A DNA stretch of 64,000 bases from Nakamurella lactea DSM 19367 (GTDB taxonomy: Bacteria > Actinomycetota > Actinomycetes > Mycobacteriales > Nakamurellaceae), in NCBI RefSeq assembly GCF_000426645.1, contig NZ_AUFT01000001.1:620001-684000 (forward strand). The letters are read 5' to 3'. Below are positions 61,848 to 64,000 of this stretch, piece by piece. Made by a program: the position numbers and the translations under genes. The notes beneath the pieces were generated by a model that worked only from the letters and a program-made list of their open reading frames with translations, had not been told where the DNA came from and searched no databases. Every line of letters starts with the position of its first letter. Position 1 is the stretch's first letter.

Positions 61848-64000
61848 TCCGCTGCTCCGTCGAGCGCGTCGAGCCTGGACCGCAGCCGCTCCCGCTCGAC
61901 GACGGCGGTTTCGTTGCGCGCCCTGATCTTCGCCACCACCGCGTCCGGTGCCTTGCCGGTGAAGCTCGGGTTGTTCAGCTTCGCCTCGGTGGCCGCGATC
62001 TCCTTCTCGGCGGCGAGGAGATCCTTGGCCAGCCGCGCCCTCTCGGCCGCCACGTCGATGGTCCCGCGGGTATCCACCTCGATGGTCACCGGGCCGGCCA
62101 CCAGGCCGACCTCGATGGCGGCCGAGACGGTGAAGTCGTCGGCCGGCGCCGTCAGCCGGGTGAGCGCGGCCGCGGGGGCGTTGACACCCGGTGTGCCACC
62201 GACGATCCGGGCCGGGACGTCCTTGTTCGGCGCCAGTCCCTGGTCGGCCCGGAACCGCCGGATCTCGGTGACCAGCCGGTCCAGATCGCCGATGAAGCTT
62301 CTGGCCGCCGGCCGGTGCTCGCGCCCGGAAACCGTTGGCCAGGAGGCAATCAACAACGACGGGCCGCCGGCCTTGCCGGTCAGGGATGTCCACAGAGTCT
62401 CGGTGACGAACGGGATGAACGGGTGCAGCAGCCGCAGCAGGCCGTCCAGCACACTGCCGAGCACCTGCCGAGTGGTACTCGCCGTTTCAGGCGCGTCCCG
62501 CAACTGCACCTTGGCCAGTTCCAGGTACCAGTCGCAGAACTCGTCCCAGGCGTAGTGGTAGAGCCCCTCGGCGGCCTTGCCGAACTGGTAGTCGGCGAGC
62601 AGCTCGTCGGTGCGGGCGATGACCTCGTCCAGCCGATCGAGGATCCAGGCGTCGGCGTCCGTGAGCTTGTCGGCAGCCAGCGGGGCGAGCGGCAGCTCGG
62701 CGCCGTTGATCATCGCGAACTTGGTGGCGTTGAACAGTTTCGAACAGAAGTTGCGGGAACCGGCCACCCATTCGGTGGCCAGTGCCAGATCGGTGCCCGG
62801 GTTCTCGCCGCGGGTCAGGGTGAAGCGAAGGGCATCGGCGCCGTACTCCTCGATCAACTCGAGCGGGTCGATCCCGTTGCCCTTGGACTTGGACATCTTC
62901 TTGCCGGACTGGTCGCGGACCAGTCCGTGCAGGGCCACCACCCGGAACGGGGTGGCGTCATCCTCGTGTCCGGGTGTCGAGCCCATCGCATACAGCCCGA
63001 ACATCATCATCCTGGCCACCCAGAAGAACAGGATGTCGTAGCCGGTGACCAGCACACTGGTCGGGTAGAACGCCTTCAGCGTGTCGGTGGTCTCCGGCCA
63101 GCCCATGGTGGAGAACGGCCAGAGCGCCGAGGAGAACCAGGTGTCCAGCACGTCGGAGTCCTGGGTCCAGCCGTCGCCGGGTGCCTCGTCATCCGGTCCG
63201 ACGCAACGGATCTCACCGTCCGGGCCGTACCAGACCGGAATCCGGTGCCCCCACCAGAGCTGTCGGGAGATGGTCCAGTCGTGCATGTTGTCGACCCAGT
63301 CGAAGTAGCGGGCGGCCAGCTCCGACGGGTGGATCTGCGTCCGGCCGTCGCGCACCGCGTCGCCGGCGGCCTTGGCCAGCGGCCCGACCTTGACGAACCA
63401 CTGCAGGCTCAGTCGCGGCTCGACCACGTCGTCGGACCGTGAGCAGTGGCCGACGGCGTGCACGTACGGCCGCTTCTCGGCAACGATGCGGCCCTGCTCG
63501 CGCAGTGCCTGCTTGACCGTCTCGCGGGCGGTGAACCGGTCCTGGCCGTCGAAAACCGTTCCGGTGCCGGTGATGTGCGCGTCCTCGGTGAGGATGTTGA
63601 TCATCGGCAGGTCGTGCCTGCGGCCGATCTCGAAGTCGTTCGGGTCGTGTGCGGGGGTCACCTTCACGGCGCCGGTGCCGAAGCTCGGATCGACGTGTTC
63701 GTCGGCGACGATCGGAATCTGCCTGTCGACCAGCGGCAGGGCGACGGTCCGGCCGATCAGGTGCAAGTAGCGCTGGTCGTCCGGGTGCACCGCCACCGCG
63801 GTGTCGCCGAGCATCGTCTCGACCCTGGTGGTGGCGACCACCACGCTGTCTTCCCCGTCCCCGTAACGGATCGAGACCAGCTCACCCTCGTCGTCGGTGT
63901 GGTCCACCTCGATGTCGGACAGCGCCGTCAGACAGCCCGGGCACCAGTTGGTGATCCGTTCGGCACGGTAGATGAGACCGTCGTCGTACAGCCGCTTGAA
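61844..64000 (-). CDS. valS: Valyl-tRNA synthetase, 5' truncated by the window end
   Basis: The C-terminal ~718 residues of valyl-tRNA synthetase; the frame runs open off the right edge, beginning [20 protein letters not shown]. The editing domain ([34 protein letters not shown]), the class I KMSKS motif in [16 protein letters not shown], the anticodon-binding helical region and the C-terminal coiled coil ([21 protein letters not shown]) are all visible. The HIGH motif lies outside the window. It couples to folC by ATGA. Confidence 0.98.
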   Translation of the reverse strand, partial: FKRLYDDGLIYRAERITNWCPGCLTALSDIEVDHTDDEGELVSIRYGDGEDSVVVATTRVETMLGDTAVAVHPDDQRYLHLIGRTVALPLVDRQIPIVADEHVDPSFGTGAVKVTPAHDPNDFEIGRRHDLPMINILTEDAHITGTGTVFDGQDRFTARETVKQALREQGRIVAEKRPYVHAVGHCSRSDDVVEPRLSLQWFVKVGPLAKAAGDAVRDGRTQIHPSELAARYFDWVDNMHDWTISRQLWWGHRIPVWYGPDGEIRCVGPDDEAPGDGWTQDSDVLDTWFSSALWPFSTMGWPETTDTLKAFYPTSVLVTGYDILFFWVARMMMFGLYAMGSTPGHEDDATPFRVVALHGLVRDQSGKKMSKSKGNGIDPLELIEEYGADALRFTLTRGENPGTDLALATEWVAGSRNFCSKLFNATKFAMINGAELPLAPLAADKLTDADAWILDRLDEVIARTDELLADYQFGKAAEGLYHYAWDEFCDWYLELAKVQLRDAPETASTTRQVLGSVLDGLLRLLHPFIPFVTETLWTSLTGKAGGPSLLIASWPTVSGREHRPAARSFIGDLDRLVTEIRRFRADQGLAPNKDVPARIVGGTPGVNAPAAALTRLTAPADDFTVSAAIEVGLVAGPVTIEVDTRGTIDVAAERARLAKDLLAAEKEIAATEAKLNNPSFTGKAPDAVVAKIRARNETAVVERERLRSRLDALDGAAE

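Noticed and set aside
1-64000. tRNA, rRNA, insertion sequence or prophage genes.
   Set aside because: No cloverleaf, ribosomal RNA core, transposase or phage structural motif was seen in any part of the window.

Overview
The window is a G+C-rich chromosomal segment of an actinobacterium. Evidence: strong G/C third positions, frequent GTG starts, GTGA/ATGA stop-start overlaps, a coproporphyrin-dependent haem pathway with a Cys-rich actinobacterial-type ferrochelatase, and the classic actinobacterial block valS-folC-DUF4233-ndk ... rne-rplU-rpmA-obgE-proB-proA-nadD-rsfS. I cannot fix the genus from sequence alone; a non-mycobacterial lineage such as Nakamurellaceae or another Frankineae-like group is only a guess. 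There are no rRNA or tRNA genes, no insertion sequence and no prophage. One very small element resembling a mycobacterial interspersed repetitive unit (MIRU) is present.

Layout. 0-11 kb is metabolic and accessory: a truncated M20 amidohydrolase, a two-subunit thiamine-diphosphate dehydrogenase (E1 alpha, E1 beta) with a free-standing 77-residue lipoyl protein, an IclR regulator divergent from an amidohydrolase, an AraC regulator divergent from an NmrA-like/DUF1772 pair, a covalent-FAD oxidase and a secreted lipase-like protein. 11-14.3 kb holds a redox/signalling pair: a response regulator fused to a thioredoxin-reductase-like protein without its CxxC, and a cyclic-nucleotide-binding-like histidine kinase. 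14.3-17.5 kb has rpsT, a DUF429-RelA/SpoT fusion and holA. 17.5-31.3 kb carries a nearly complete set for making haem from glutamyl-tRNA (hemA, E, Y/cgoX, chdC, hemH, C, D, B, L), interrupted by an NhaA-DsbA fusion and a dicarboxylate-type symporter.

31.3-37.8 kb has an epoxide hydrolase with a divergent WYL regulator, a phosphoribosyltransferase, comEC and comEA. 38.1-39.8 kb is a visibly AT-richer island: a secreted G1 (eqolisin-like) glutamic peptidase, a tiny lipoprotein-like gene, and a truncated secreted paralogue that keeps only the peptidase's N-terminal domain. 39.8-49.9 kb is the housekeeping block from a histidine phosphatase to rne, with an elaborate stem-loop directly before the rne ribosome-binding site. 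50.2-53.4 kb has a DCC thiol protein and a drug-export-type ABC transporter. 53.4-58.8 kb is a signalling cluster: membrane protein, lipoprotein, ECF sigma factor, a 54-residue peptide with three DMHIA repeats, and a 985-residue ATPase-LuxR regulator whose stop overlaps the peptide start. 58.9-64 kb has a GNAT enzyme, ndk, DUF4233, folC and truncated valS.

The best candidates for undescribed biology are (1) the LuxR-ATPase/DMHIA-repeat peptide/ECF sigma cluster, (2) the G1 peptidase operon with a propeptide-only paralogue, (3) the MIRU-like coupled insertion between chdC and hemH, (4) the rne leader stem-loop and (5) the DUF429-RelA/SpoT fusion. Compared with the order nadD-rsfS-phosphatase-comEA-comEC-holA-rpsT that I recall from mycobacteria, this block is split here: the peptidase island lies between the phosphatase and comEA, and the haem cluster between comEC and holA.
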